From Nelumbo lutea (Eukaryota > Streptophyta > Magnoliopsida > Proteales > Nelumbonaceae), in assembly GCA_022828595.1 (NCBI GenBank), contig JAKGHH010000002.1, forward strand, positions 79,332,383 through 79,396,382: DNA of 64,000 nucleotides, written 5' to 3'. Shown here piece by piece: positions 26,615-38,040 of the stretch; positions within the stretch are counted from its first letter, which is position 1, and each line of letters opens with the position of its first letter. The notes under the pieces are model-generated. The model worked only from the letters and a program-made list of their open reading frames with translations, was not told the DNA's origin and ran no database searches. Position numbers and translations under genes: made by a program.

Positions 26615-29159
26615 GTTGTGAGTTGCATCTTCATGCCGTAGTCCCCATTCTCTGTCACACTGTGTCATTCGTTTGAGGTAGGTAAATTAGGAACCCCATG
26701 TTCTAAAGCTGTCTAGTTTTACCTATTGCAGCTCAGAATAGCTGGATGTTCCAATTGGGCTGTTGTTTGTCAACTCTCATTTAGTTTGCATAAATTATTG
26801 AAGCCTCTAAAGCAATTAGCAGCTTTCCAGATGTGCACTAGCCTTCTTTCCCCTCCTTTACCCTATTAACTAATCGAAGATCTACCCAAGGGCTTCCTAT
26901 AACAACATGAGGCAATAGATTAGGGCTAGTCATGCTGAAAAGTCTATATTCAGCTGCCCCCTTTTCTCATGCATATATCAAATTGGGGTCCATTCACAAG
27001 AATAAAAAACTTAACTAAGGTATCATCAGTCTCCCATCAATGTCATATTTTGAATTCCGAATTCCTAAATATTGAATCATCAAATAAATTAGTAAAAAAC
27101 ATTTGAGGGGACAACGGTTCCAGTCTTTTTTTTTTTTTGTTGTCATTGCTCCAATGCATATGTGTGTTTGGGGTGCATGGTTTTCAAGCCCCCCATAAAT
27201 AAGCCCTAGCCTCGGGCTACACTCCCCCCACACTTAAGAAATGAAGAAACATTGTTCCTCTCAATTGTTGCCTATTGTTGAGGGAATCACAAAAAAAAAA
27301 AAACAACCAAAGAGACAATTACAAACAAGTATAAGAGAAGGGTGTATGATAGAGTGACTTCTTGATGGGATTAATTTTCCAAGATGATGCAAGAGCTTCT
27401 TTTTGGTGGGAGCCTACTTCTGCTAGAATTTTACTTGCAAGAGAGATCAAAGAGCTTTGTTCTAACTAAAAATAATTTAAACCAAATAATAAAAAGACTA
27501 CTATACACAATTCCAAACAATGTAAATAATTTAACCAGTCTGTAATACACAATAGAAACTTACAAGGCCAAGAAGTTTGAATTCTATCTAACAAAATAAA
27601 TAAATAAATAAATTTAAAAAAAACAAGATCAAAAGCCAATATAAATATCTCTTGGAATCTGATATGCAAGTGATAAACAAGTCATTTACAAGATTGAAAC
27701 TAGCCTAAAAGTCTAAGAGTTCTTGAAATCAGCACACTACCAAAGTTATTTTATTTTTTTTTTTTTTTTTTTTTTTTTGGTTAGAACTTGACTTTTGAGA
27801 ACAGTCACTTACAAAAACTCCAAACCTAATATCAATAAGTAGGTCTAAAATCTGTTGCAGTTAGGTCTGAAATAAGTTTGATCCCAAGAGCTTAAGACTT
27901 CTCTTTCAAGTCCCAACTTAAATGTCTTGTATGCCTCAGACCTGAAAATCAGATCTGCAATTTTATAATGAAAGCAGCCTTGAATTCAGATCTGAATACC
28001 ATTACATCAAAAATATGAAGCTCTTTTTGGACCTCACAAACATTATGTCCTAATCCAATACAACCAATTCAGATTGGGTGCAATTGATTTAAAAGATAAC
28101 AAAACATCAAGTTCAAAGAAATTTCAGATCATGTACTCATACTGCCTCTGATTCTCTTGCACTTCATAACTGATTTTACCATTCATGGCTTAAATTTTCA
28201 TCAATGAGGCAAGTCTGATGCATCAAATTGTGAATTGGGTGCTGTCACTACCCGAATTCACATCAAAATAGAATGGGTTCAGGTCTGAGTTCAGATGAAC
28301 TCAAATCTGAACCAAGCAGAATGCAGTCCTGCAACCGGCTGAACACAGATCTGAACTTCAAATCTGAGTTTCAGATTTGAAAACTCACATGCTATTTTTT
28401 TTTTCATTGTTTTCTTTTTCTTTTCTTTTTCTATTTTTCTTTTTTTTTTTTTTTTTTTTTTTAAGGAAGAAAACTAAAACAAAATACAGCAATGCAACCA
28501 AAATCTTTTTGGATGAGTGCAGGTCTGATTGATGAATGCAATTCAGATCTGAACTCATTTTGAGATTTATTTATTTATTTATTTTTTTAGAACCAAAAGA
28601 AGAAGAGAAATTTGATTTGCATAAGCTACATTAAAACTGAAACTAAGGATGGAACAATCAAGTATCAAGAGAAGAAACATGGCTCCATCAATGTAGCCCT
28701 TGATGGAGTATACACTTATTGGAATGTAGTACACATGGCTGCACACACCCATTCAGATCTGCTAGACTTTCTATTCATGCATAGCTGAAATCAGAGCTAT
28801 CTATCTTGAAAAAAAAAAAATTTCAAAGATCAGCCTAGGACAATTCACAATGCCAATTTAGTAATGTTAATTGTAATACAAACCTGTTCAAAACCTGCCC
28901 TGGTTCAGTCTTGCTGTAGCAGGTCTGCTATAGTAGCCCTGCTATAGGTCTGAACTCTAATAGAAAAAATGGTGTGGAAGTGCCACTTTTCATGAAATCT
29001 CTTGAGGCATAAAAAATTCTCAGATTAAATATACTTTTCTTCAACCAAATCAGCTCAGATAGATCGGAGTACAAGTTATTTAATACAGCAAAGTATGCCC
29101 TGTATCCTGCTCTGTTCACAACCCCAGTTCAGATCTAGGTGATTGCAGATTCGAAATTT

Positions 29160-29199
<40 letters not shown>

Positions 29200-30256
29200 T
29201 GAGCTATTCCAATTAATTTTTGGGAGATAGCAGATTTTTTGTAGGGTGTATTGTGGTGAAGATAACCCCAATTACCTCTTTGAATTTACATCAGTTCAGG
29301 ACTGGAGTTCAAGATGAACTCAGATCTGAACTGTTGCAGATTCTGCTACAGCAGAAACTCAGATCTGAACTCAGATCTGAGTTCTGATCCGAATCCTTGG
29401 TTTCCATGGTTCTTTCTCTCTCTCTTTTTTTTTTTCACTATCTAAATATATATTTTTTTTCTTTTTGCAACGAAAGAAAAGAATAATAAAGGGCTGAGAA
29501 CAGATATTTTTTTTTCTGAGTATTGCAGTTCTGCTATAGCAGAGTTCAGGTCTGAACTCAAGTCTGAGTTCGGATCTGAAATCTCAATTGCCTTACCTTC
29601 AGTTATTGCTACCAAATTGTTTTTGGGGAATAGCAGAAGTGCCCTAGGGTGAATTGGGGTGGTGATGACACCCAATTCCCCTCAAAATTTCATCAGTTCA
29701 GGTCTGAGTTCAGAGGAACTCAGATCTGAACTGTTGCAGATCTGCAATAGCAGAATTCAGATCTGAACTCAGATCTGAGTTCTGATCCGAATTCTCAATT
29801 GCTCCTCTGGTTGTTCAAAATATCTCCCCCTTTTTTTTTTTTTATTTGTTTTTTTTTTTCTTTTTGTAATGAAAGAAAAGAATAATAAAATCTGAAACAC
29901 AAGCAACTCTTTTCGGCTGAGTGCTGCAGATCTGAAATCTGCTGATCTGAGTGCCGAATGCAACTCAGATCTGCAACACTCATGTTTATGTGAATTTTTT
30001 CTTTTTTTTTTTTTTTTTCTTTTTGAAGGGAACAACATCAAGATTGAATAGAAATCAAATATGCCTTTATTAAAATGAAACTGAAACCAGAAAAAGAGAG
30101 TAATCTACTTAAGAAAGAAGAAACATAACTACATGAGTACAGCAGTTGCATTCAAAACTAAAATGTAAAGTTAAGCAAATTAAACCAACTATGAATGCAA
30201 TGCTGAATGATACCAGATTAAGAATGCTCAATGTTTCCTAATATTGCTTCTATAAA
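25984..30256 (-). other. LARD-1 internal region, non-coding, low-complexity and repeat-rich
   Basis: No protein-coding similarity. In element orientation, starting at the primer site, it has (i) degenerate units of about 150-250 bp full of TCAGATCTGA palindromes (roughly 28.25-30.0 kb); (ii) long A runs, seen as T runs on the plus strand at 29163-29194, 28441-28463, 27748-27778, 26584-26613 and 26469-26503; and (iii) a post-pol-like block at 27221-27270 (CACTCCCCCCACACTTAAG on the plus strand) similar to that of gypsy-type elements. From about 27.45 to 28.4 kb it is nearly identical to LARD-2. From 26.0 to 27.45 kb it has many small insertions relative to LARD-2. Confidence 0.8.
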
Positions 30257-30274
30257 TCCCCGGCAACGGCGCCA
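30257..30274 (-). promoter_or_regulatory. LARD-1 primer binding site, tRNA-Asp
   Basis: The plus strand reads TCCCCGGCAACGGCGCCA, which equals the last 18 bases of plant tRNA-Asp(GUC) including CCA. On the element strand this is the complementary binding site, six bases inside the 5' LTR. An exact 18-base match in a non-coding element shows that cis priming has been maintained. Confidence 0.92.
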
Positions 30275-30280
30275 AAAACT

Positions 30281-31894
30281 TGATGTGTGGCTCATTGTGA
30301 CACTAGCAAGTGCACTAGCCGTTCAAGTAATAAAGTAGTGAGTGAAGTATCGTTCCCACGAGGATTTAGAAAACAATTACCAATACTAAATTGAACATTT
30401 CTTATCTGATCAACAAATAAATCAAAACTCAAATGAAAGCTAAGAAATCCTAAATTAAAATCTATCTAAATCATTGGTCCAATTGCCTTCAATTCAGGTT
30501 AGAAGAGTAAGCAGTAAATGTCAATCTCAGAATTCAGCAATCTATCAATTTGGATCATTCGAATGAATCATGATTGAGCCTTGGTTTGGATGAAACCCCA
30601 AGGTCATGAACAGCCTCTCTCAAGCGCATGTTCATCCTATGCATGAGTGACGGTTCTTCTATCTCTAGCAAGAATCTAATCCCCATGCATGCATTTCTTC
30701 AAACACTTCTAAGGCATCAATTCAAATCTGAATTGATCACCAACTGAATTGTGCAAGTTATCTCTAACCTTGCACTCAATTCAGTTCTTGAATAGTAGAT
30801 CTGAATTCCTAGAGTCTCTCTCAAGCACTCTTGGAATTCCAAGCTGTAGATTAATTCGCCCAATCTGAAATTTGTAGATCTGAATTCTCTTTCAAGCAAT
30901 TCAGATCTTGCAATCTCAGATCTGAGAATTCAGATCTGAGTTTTGAAGGTTAGTTGGCCGAATTGATCTGCAATCACACCCTTATTCAAGAAACTTCAAG
31001 TACAATGCATGATCATTTGAATGAATCAAAAAGAATTAGATTGCTGAAGCTGAAATTTTCACAAGCTGAAATACATCAAGGAAGAATGGAAACAAGGAGA
31101 AAAGAAGAAAGAACATATAACTAAGAAACTGAATTCAAATCAAAAGAGAATGAAACTACAAATGATTTATTACAAAAAATCTTTGAATCACAATCCCTCA
31201 ATTCGAACTCACCTTCTTCTTCTAGCTTGCTTGTCTTGAACTTCCTTCAGCCCTTCTTCTTCTTCTTCCTTGCGCCTAGCCTTCTTCTCTTCTCTTCTCT
31301 CAAGGTGGCTGAACCTCTAAGAGTGGGAGAGCCTTTCTCTCAAGCAATTGAACAACTTTCTCCCCTCCTAGAGGCCTCCTTATATAGTTTTTCAAGGGGC
31401 TCTTGCCCCTTCTTGAAGCCTCTAGAATGGGGTGTATTACACCCCTCATGAACCTTCTAGAGTGCTCCCTCCTTCTCTTCAAGAAACTCCTAGAAGTTGC
31501 CGCCCCTAGCTCCCTTTGGGCTGCTATTTGGGCTACAACTTAGCTTGCTTTTGAGCTCATGTGGGCTACACTCTAGGCTGTTATTTGGGCTAAAAATGGG
31601 CCTTCCTTGCTGGGCCGAATTCTCCTCATAGCTAGGCTTTATTTTCTGGGGTTTTCTCAAGGAATTCACTTGCTCTTTTTGGGCCGAAGTGCTCTCTCTT
31701 GCTTCCACGACCGGGCTGGACTGAAATTGGTCTTTTTGAACCTTCTTTTCTTGCCTTTTTCCTTCATTCTCTTGGATTGATTATCCCTGAACCTATTCTT
31801 AGCATTAAGCTAAATTAAGGCAAAAATTAATAAAACCGGCATAAAAATCCATGCTAAAGTCCTCAAAAATTATAGATAAATTGTAAGTTCATCA
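30281..31894 (-). repeat. LARD-1 5' LTR
   Basis: 1614 bp, TGATG...CATCA. Most of it matches the LARD-2 LTRs closely. The outer roughly 300 bp (U3, about 31590-31894) differs strongly from LARD-2, marking a separate subfamily promoter region. It carries two TCAGATCTGA palindromes at 30916-30925 and 30930-30939. Confidence 0.92.
31380..31386 (-). promoter_or_regulatory. TATA box in LARD-1 5' LTR
   Basis: The element strand reads ACTATATAAGGAGG. It is conserved in both LARD-2 LTRs (54464-54470 and 60178-60184) and is the likely Pol II core promoter of the element. Confidence 0.65.
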
Positions 31895-32972
31895 GTTCCC
31901 CTAAGCCCTTCTCCATGAGTCTTAGCCGGTGCTAGAGTGGACAATGTAGCCTCTGTAACCGAGTTTTAGGGATGGTAAAAGGATTACCGCCTAAGGGTTT
32001 CAAATGGATTTAATTTAGTTATTCTTTTTATTTTTATTTTTTATTTTGTGGTGTTGATGGTAATGGCTCTATCGTTTCATTTTTTCTATTTTCATGTGTT
32101 GTGATTTAAGATCGATATAAAGGTGAAGCCTGCCATGCTTTGTGTATGGGTGATTGATTTAGTGTTTTGTTTTATTAAAAGTTTGTTTGATTCAAACTCT
32201 CTGGTCAGGGATAGGTATCTTGGTTTTGTTATCTAACAAAATCAGATTTGGAGAAGACCCTGGTCAATGAGAATTAACTTAAGAAACAAAATAAATAAAT
32301 AAAAGTGAAGAAAATCAATAGCAAAATCGAGGATTTCTCCTTCCATCTACTAGAGAAAATAGGATTCCCAATCATGATTCTGTCCCTTGGGCAATTAGCT
32401 TGAAAATTAGAATCTATTTATTAGATAAGGAGCCAAGGTGCAAAGTAAGTTAATAAAAAATAATAATAAAAGGGAAAAATAAAGTAATAAGAAATGTAAA
32501 AGATTAAAAAAAATGAAATATAAAATGAAATGGGTTATTGATAAGAAAATAACACAAATAATTGATTAAATAAAAAGCAAAAAACAAAAATTGAAAATAA
32601 GAAAATAAAATATAAAAATATAAGAAAATAAAATAAATAAAAATATAATTAGGGTGGGTTCTCTTGGGATGCTTATTTTATTTTATTTTATTTGTTTTGC
32701 TTTATTTAATACTTACTTGTATTTGTGATTTCCCTTTATTCAAATTCCATGTGGGCCCCACTTATTAGACCTGAGAGGGGGGTGCCTAACCCCTTCCCTC
32801 TCCCATCTGAGTCTTATCTAGACTAGTTAGCCAGTGCCTCGGGCTGCTAGTGTCATTATAAATGAAAATGTTTTTGTTGAATATTCTGGAGGTCTCATCA
32901 CTTCCATTTCACTTACTTGATGGGTGGTAACTCCAAATCCAGACCAAGTGAGCCATTTTCCCAATGTTCACA
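31895..32972 (+). repeat. Degenerate LTR-like sequence ending before a Tat-like primer site
   Basis: AT-rich, non-coding, with long A-rich stretches (32440-32660). It ends GTTCACA at 32972, directly before a primer-site-like block. It may be the right part of an LTR whose left part is 22678-24154, split by LARD-1. No partner LTR or coding region is visible, so this is tentative. Confidence 0.4.
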
Positions 32973-32975
32973 GGC

Positions 32976-32994
32976 TAGCGACTCCATTGGGGAA
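32976..32994 (+). promoter_or_regulatory. Possible primer binding site (TGGCGACTC-type)
   Basis: TAGCGACTCCATTGGGGAA resembles the TGGCGACTC..TGGGGA block that follows the 5' LTR in many plant Tat/Ogre-type gypsy elements, with mismatches. It suggests an old, decayed element starting here on the plus strand. Confidence 0.4.
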
Positions 32995-34352
32995 GTTTAC
33001 TTGGACCATAGGTAGGGCTTACATGTGGTACCCAAGTTGTTTATTTCTTTTTGAATAAAGTTAGCTTTATTTTGCTAGTCTTTTACTTACAAATTGTAGT
33101 TTGATTGCTTTATCTTGCCTCATTGCAAATAAGATAGTTCTCTTTTTTCTTTGTTTTTTTTTTTTTTTTTTTTTTTATTTCGCTAACATGCTTGGCTTTA
33201 GGTTAGATCTTTTTGGATTGATATTTAGTTTAGGTTTCCTTCTATTTACATCTTCTAGTTTGAGCATGTTTGTCTCCTCATTTGCATTTATTGGGTTGTT
33301 TGAAATTGTGGGTTTTTAGGATAATTGCTAGAATCAATGCATGCCTATTTTCCTCATACAATATTTGTTAGTTTAATTTTTTTCCATTCTCCTTTGTTAA
33401 TAAGATGTATTTGTCTCTTTATTTCTAATAATGGTTTTTTGGTGTTGATAAGGTTGTGCACTTGTTGGTGGGTGGTCGAGTCTCTGAAATTCTAGAGAAG
33501 GTGATGGGGAAGAGAGAGGAAGAGAGGAGAGAAGGGAGAGACCCCTCCTCTTAGAAACCCTAGGTCAAAGTTCTATCTTGTTCCCCCTTTAGGGAAGAGT
33601 TTTGCTCCCCTTTTATAGAGAGAAACCCAAGGCTATAAGGAGAAAGATATAAAAGAGCCCCTTTCTATTAGGAAAAAGGGATCTTTATTGCTATGCTGAC
33701 TATTAAAGGAGCATTATTGGAGTTTCACTACGTGTCTAGTGAGATCCTTTGCAGATAAGGTTTCCTTTCCTTTAAGGATCCTCGACATATGCTACTTCTT
33801 TTCATAACCCTTTTACACTGGCGTGGCATAGGTAATGGCGTTATTTGTATTGCTCGCCTTTACTAGGCCCATAGGGCATTCCGTTACGTGCGTCAATTAA
33901 AGACACACGTGTTTTAAGCGTTCACTCTTGGTTCACAGTTGTTTTGCATTTTGTCACGGTTTTGCAATAGCTTAAAAGCTCATCGCAGATCCGTGCATGT
34001 GCAGAGTTAATGGCGGGATCACGTGCACTCAAAGCTTATCGCAAGTTCGTATGTATAAATCTTAGTAAAATAAGTTGGAAGAGCAAAATAATGGATTTCG
34101 ATATTGGTACTTCAAGCCTTTCTTTGATGTGGATAAAATCTGAACACCCACCCAAGGGGCTTTTATGCATATGCTTTTAGAATATCATGGAAAATTTCAA
34201 TGTAAATTAGCTAGGAAGTGCTGAAAGGCATCTTAAAGACTCCCTTTCAGTTTGGTATTATTGGATTTCTTTATTAAATGCTTGTTGGAGGCTATCAAGG
34301 AAGTATGTTTCTTCCTCTCACTTCATTTTCTTTAAATGCTACAAATGAGTAA
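32995..34352. other. Non-coding DNA, probably old retrotransposon leader or host spacer
   Basis: No recognisable protein. It contains a T run (33154-33176) and a purine-rich stretch (33500-33540). It continues beyond the A and B insertions at 51627, as shown by their target duplications. Confidence 0.5.
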
Positions 34353-34357
34353 CATGT

Positions 34358-36300
34358 TGTTAGACAGTTTTGTATGCCCTCAGCTTCAATCAAGATGTAC
34401 TTTATGAGTTTATTGTAAATGAAAAAAATGCATATTTGATTCATGTTCCCTTGGTATGTTTCTGTGTAATACTCTTAAACTAGACACTTAATGAGACTCA
34501 TGTTAGTTTAGAATGTTCACAGCCAGTGGGTCGGTCTGGGGAGACCTATCCTGACAAGGTTGACACTGTGGTGCCACTAAGTCGGTTGGGGTAGCTTGTC
34601 TCAGCTGCCAAGGTGAGACCCTAGGCACATACAGTGTAGGATTAATTGAATTTTTGAACTGGACCAGATTTCCAGTATTGCCTTAGACCTTGGAGATTGA
34701 TGGGTAAAACTGGAAAGTTACAACCGACCCCTAGACTCGATTATGATATTGCACTGGGTGTCGGATTAGGTTGTCTTTGATGTACCATTCAGTGAGATCC
34801 TTAGTGGGGGTCAAAACCTGGGTATGTTGGGACAGTTTGAGAATTCATCTGAGTGGATGATCATAGTGACAGGATCAGCCCCTTTGTCAGACAAAGGTAA
34901 TGATTGGGGATGCACTCTCACTGATGGAAACCAAGACTGCCGGCAGCCGATTTCAATCGTTGAGATTTGTTTTGCAAAATATATTTTATATGAGATATAA
35001 AAGTATATATATTATGGTTTCAATTTGATTTGCAAAAGGTTTTAATTCCTGAGATCCATATAAGAGAGAGTGCAACATTGTTCCTTGTAGCCAAGGGGGA
35101 GGTCCTCTCTTGTCGGGCAATGTATGATCATTATGGGCTGAGAGGTTAAGTGTAAGACCATTGAGGATAATACCTGATGGGCTAATCTTGCATCTGCCCA
35201 CAGTCCCTGGGCGTTACAAGGTGGCTTGGCCTAGGGACCACTTAGGGTAAGTGTTGGGCCCATAGAGCCCATTTGATTGGTTTCAGAGGGTGCACTATCC
35301 ATAATAGTGTATTCGGCCAGGTCTTGTAACAAAGGCTAGGCCGAACCCATGTGGCTGATGTGTACATCAATGTTAGGGTCCCACGCAATACAAGGAAGCC
35401 CAACTGGGCAGTAGTTTGGAAGGCCAAATGAATACATAACCTTAAATGGGCCTTAAGCCCATTTTGAACTAGGCTAATTTGATTAGTCACTTAAGGGGCG
35501 AATTCTGAGATGGATTAGCTGATAGGATTCGGCCCAGACCCTATCCACTTAGAGAGTCCAAGATCTAAATAAGATTTAGATCTGGAAGCCTCCTAATCAG
35601 ATTAGGAGATGGCTGATCTAATCTGCAAATAAGATAAGGGTTATCCCTTATCACTTAAGGGGACTTCTTATACAGATATGATTTGGATTAGCAACTCCTA
35701 ATAGGATTAGGAGCTGATCCCTTTAAGTCTATAAAAGGAGGAGGGGGCGGCAGCCTTTAGACATGCAATCAACAGATCATTGTCTTCAGAGCTGAGATTA
35801 CTAGAAGAGAGAATTCTGCACCCTATAGATACTCTCTTGCTGCCTCCTTCCTGCAGCCGCCGCCTCTAGCAGTTCGATCTCCAGTTCTTGGGAGAAGTCA
35901 AGATTTGATCTTGATACCAATCTTTTGGATAAAAGATTGGTGGGAGTTGTATTCACAAGCCGTCCAGTTGATTCTTGCGAAGGGTCAAGTTCTTTTGGAA
36001 GAACACTATTGATTCTGCTCCACCCTACACTGCGCCATCTTTAGTGGGAGCAGATTTTGGATCCTTCCTTGGGCGTGAACACCTCCATTGGGAGATACTG
36101 GTTCTCTGTATCAGGTATTATCCCTCCCTACTCCTTTTGGTTCAGATCTGATTCAGTTTGAGGTTCAAGAATGATCATTGAAAATATGATTTTCTAAATA
36201 GGGAATTCGATTCCCAGTTGAAGAGAGAGAAAAATTTTTAAATTCGCCCCCTTATTCAGTAATCTTTGGGCGTCAATGTGATGGATATCCTATCCCTTCA
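34358..36300 (+). repeat. Copia A 5' LTR
   Basis: 1943 bp, starting TGTTAGACAG and ending CCCTTCA. Collinear with the 3' LTR (40141-42085) and with the copy C and D LTRs. Confidence 0.95.
35732..35738 (+). promoter_or_regulatory. TATA box in copia A 5' LTR
   Basis: TCTATAAAAGGAGG lies about 1.37 kb into the LTR, after an AT-rich region and before a GC-rich stretch with CT-rich 5' leader sequence. The 3' LTR has TCTATAAAGGG at about 41514. Element D has TATAAATA at the equivalent place. Confidence 0.65.
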
Positions 36301-36301
36301 A

Positions 36302-36315
36302 TGGTGTCAGAGCCA
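36302..36315 (+). promoter_or_regulatory. Copia A primer binding site, initiator tRNA-Met
   Basis: TGGTGTCAGAGCCA differs by one base from TGGTATCAGAGCCA, the complement of the 3' end of plant tRNA-iMet, the usual copia primer. It starts one base after the LTR. Confidence 0.9.
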
Positions 36316-38040
36316 GGTTCAAATCTTGAACCATTCTGTTTCAGACCTGAACCTGCGCAAATCGGGAGAATGCGTTCTACCCAATTTGTGCAGATATGGG
36401 TTTTGGGAAATTTGTTCCCAAAACTGATGGGCAAATAATCTGAAATTAATTTTATATAAATTTTATTATTATTTAGAATAGTTCTTTATGATTTTCTTGA
36501 TTTATGGGCTTTTCGTATTAGAGGAGATCAAATTCTTGGTTTGCGTAGGGAGAACTGCAAGATTTGTAGTTTCTTAATTTCTTTATTACATTTGGTCTGT
36601 AAATAATTTTTTTTAGACTCAATGTATAGGCATTCGATCTGATGTAATTTTTAATAGAAATAGGATTTCTATTTATTTTTATTTTTAGACCGAAGATGGT
36701 GGCGTAGAAAGGGAGATTTCACAGAAAAGGAGATTTCGCAGATGGGAGACATAGAATCTGCGATTTGCAGTTTGCGAAACTGCAATCTGTGATCTAACCT
36801 CTGTTTTGCAGGATGGATTGTGCGAACAGCCCTGTTTAACTGATTCTTGTTTTTCTTTTATCTGTTATTTAATTTTAGATTATTTTCTTGAATTAAAGAT
36901 TTAATTAAAGACCAAACCCTAGACCCATTCGAACCAAGATTGGTTCAAACTGTTTGGACCAAATCTTGGGTTTAATCAAGGCTGAAAGTCAGCCCTAATT
37001 TTCCCACTAATGGGCCTGAAGATTGATATTTAATTAAATGGTTAATTCGGCCCAACTTGTAAAGGCCTAGTTTTAAATAGTTAAAACTGCTAAAAGCCCA
37101 CTTCAAAGGATAAAGCTATATGGGCTGAACTGGGTAACCCTAATTCAGCACATATACCTAGATAATATTAATGGTTAATATTATGGATTTAAAATGGGAT
37201 TCCAATGGACCTTACAGATAATTAATTGATTGGATCAATTTATCCCTGCATGAGATGTTTGGATGTGTGATGTGCTATGTACATGGGCCATAAGTGCTTG
37301 GCCCATGCTCATTCAACAGTGGCTCTTGCGCACACCATGGCTGAATGCACATTATTGCTATGGTGTCCTTTTTGGTCATTGGATGACCTCCCCCAGTGGT
37401 GGGCCCCACACCTCATCAAGAGGTTACGTGCGGAACCCTAGTTGATTTAAGGCCCACCAAAATCTGTCTTTACGAAAGTTAGTGGGAGCCACATTGGTTT
37501 GACCTAAATCAAACTATGGTGTAATAACTGTTCCCTCCAGCTAATATGAGTGCATGTGATAGGGAGATTCATATGATGAACTCTCTAAAGGCCTTCCATC
37601 ATTAGCATGAGGATGGGTCCTTCAGTAATGAGGAAACGCACCAGAAAATGGGCTATCCATTTGCTATTGGGCTTGTCTAAGTGCTTCATAAGATGATAGG
37701 GGCGTCATAGACCGATGTGGGAGGGGCTTCACCAGAAAATGGGAACTCTCTCACGGTACCTTGGCGTTCACAAATATGATGGGTAAGCACTCACTGGACA
37801 GAAAGGGAAAACTCATATGATGAGTGGATATGATCCTTCACAGAAAGGTGGTGGGGTTATGCAGTTGAAACAGTTGGCTCCATGCACCCTATGTGATTTC
37901 CCACATTTCCAGAGACAATCCATAGTCTTCGTCACTGAGAAAGAAGGGAAATATTAGAGATGAATTAATGAAAATGGATCATAGATTAAAATTCATATCT
38001 ATGAAATGAACCTGAATCAAATTAGGTTGTGGACTGATGT
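36316..38040 (+). other. Copia A untranslated leader, about 1.7 kb
   Basis: No coding potential in the gag frame. It is partly conserved with the leader of element B. For example, the stretch at about 37820-37915 around GAAACAGTTGGCTCCATGCA matches, reversed, B's 48055-48150. Conservation of a non-coding leader in two copies suggests a packaging or translation role, but only common descent is shown. Confidence 0.75.

Larger units (their letters stand above)
24155..31894 (-). mobile_element. LARD-1: non-autonomous LTR retrotransposon with no coding region
   Basis: A complete element in reverse orientation. The 3' LTR is 24155-25965, the polypurine tract 25966-25983, the internal region about 4.3 kb, the primer binding site 30257-30274 and the 5' LTR 30281-31894. 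The LTR ends are TGATG...CATCA (an extra A interrupts the left copy). The flanks GTTGCC (24149-24154) and GTTCC (31895-31899) fit a 5-bp target duplication with one inserted G on the left. No gag, protease, integrase or RT sequence is present, so all enzymes must come in trans. The landmarks (tRNA-Asp primer site, AAGTGTGGGGG blocks) match plant Ty3/gypsy Tat/Athila-type elements, so this is best described as a large retrotransposon derivative (LARD). LARD-2 at 53385-60681 is a second copy. Confidence 0.9.

Noticed and set aside
26360..26676. Overlapping reading frames on both strands rich in Phe or Lys
   Set aside because: They are produced by long T runs (26469-26503 and 26584-26613) inside the non-coding LARD-1 region.
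30257..30274. tRNA-Asp-like 3' end (also 59060-59077), and tRNA-Met-like 49676-49689
   Set aside because: Only the last 14-18 bases match and they sit against LTR ends. They are primer binding sites, not tRNA genes.
33101..33319. 72-codon hydrophobic plus-strand frame
   Set aside because: It is built around a T run in AT-rich DNA, with no signal of a real membrane protein family.
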